This document shows, one piece after another, positions 5,518-5,610 of a DNA stretch of 5,610 bases (within the stretch, counting starts at the first letter, position 1; each line of letters starts with the position of its first letter). Location of the stretch: NCBI GenBank assembly GCA_030617485.1, contig JAUWVK010000108.1:1-5610 (forward strand), given 5' to 3'. The DNA is from Gammaproteobacteria bacterium. GTDB lineage: Bacteria; Pseudomonadota; Gammaproteobacteria; SZUA-152. The notes under the pieces were generated by a model, which made no database searches, was not told where the DNA came from, and worked only from the letters and a program-made list of their open reading frames with translations. The translations under genes and the position numbers were made by a program.

Positions 5518-5610
5518 GTGTCCGACAGTAGCATGATGGTGTTTACCGGTAACGCCAATACACAATTGGCTCAGTCGGTTTCCTGATATCTTAATCTTTC
5601 CCTTGGCAAG
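5518..5610 (+). CDS. prs: Ribose-phosphate pyrophosphokinase N-terminus, interrupted by in-frame TGA, partial
   Basis: Prs makes PRPP from ribose-5-phosphate and ATP for purine, pyrimidine, histidine, tryptophan and NAD synthesis; cytosolic. From GTG 5518 the frame reads MSDSSMMVFTGNANTQLAQS, then VS, then TGA at 5584-5586, and continues in the same frame as YLNLSLGK to the window end. The family N-terminus is (M)MVFTGNAN..LAxxxAxYLxxxLGxA, so both sides of the stop align with Prs without a shift. The stop replaces one residue that varies in the family; a CGA (Arg) codon changed by one C-to-T transition would explain it. The GTG is supported by GAGGGG (5506-5511), 6 nt upstream. No in-frame restart codon is visible after the TGA in the window. 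Position after tRNA-Gln matches Pseudomonas. This is either a sequencing error or a real nonsense mutation. Confidence 0.78.

Noticed and set aside
5584..5586. Genome-wide reassignment of UGA to an amino acid
   Set aside because: The TPR gene ends in TGA (3585-3587) exactly at the lolB overlap, and the proteins otherwise have normal lengths, so UGA serves as a stop in this window.
5518..5586. A 22-codon leader peptide ending at the TGA
   Set aside because: Its residues match the conserved Prs N-terminus and the match continues in frame past the stop, so an interrupted prs explains it better.

Overview
The window reads as chromosomal housekeeping DNA of a gammaproteobacterium outside the Enterobacterales. 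The order prfA-hemA | TPR lipoprotein-lolB-ispE-tRNA-Gln-prs is the one I know from Pseudomonas and its relatives (in E. coli the TPR gene is absent and lolB sits directly opposite hemA). Moderate base composition and the style of the proteins would fit a Pseudomonas/Cellvibrio-type marine or soil group; I cannot name a genus from this sequence alone.

Layout. Positions 1-158 (minus) hold the first 52 codons of prfA (release factor 1), running off the left edge. hemA (glutamyl-tRNA reductase, 249-1517, minus) lies 90 bp upstream of it in the same direction. A 321-bp A+T-rich gap (1518-1838) separates hemA from a divergent plus-strand cluster: a large TPR outer-membrane-type lipoprotein (1839-3587), lolB (3584-4222, overlapping by 4 bp) and ispE (4234-5103). 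A tRNA-Gln with anticodon UUG follows (5162-5236). From 5237 to 5517 there is no protein gene. This gap contains a candidate promoter with a dyad, and a hairpin-rich element of about 180 bp whose two ends are an inverted and a direct copy of the 3' end of the neighbouring tRNA-Gln. At 5518 a GTG behind a good Shine-Dalgarno starts prs (ribose-phosphate pyrophosphokinase), but an in-frame TGA interrupts it at codon 23 and the window ends eight codons later.

How the genes relate. hemA starts tetrapyrrole synthesis from Glu-tRNA, and prfA terminates translation. The plus-strand cluster couples an outer-membrane lipoprotein to LolB, the receptor that inserts lipoproteins into that membrane. ispE acts in the MEP isoprenoid pathway and prs makes PRPP. 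The protein genes are ordinary. The unusual part is 5237-5610: the tRNA-end-bounded structured repeat, its possible position in the prs leader, and the premature stop in prs.
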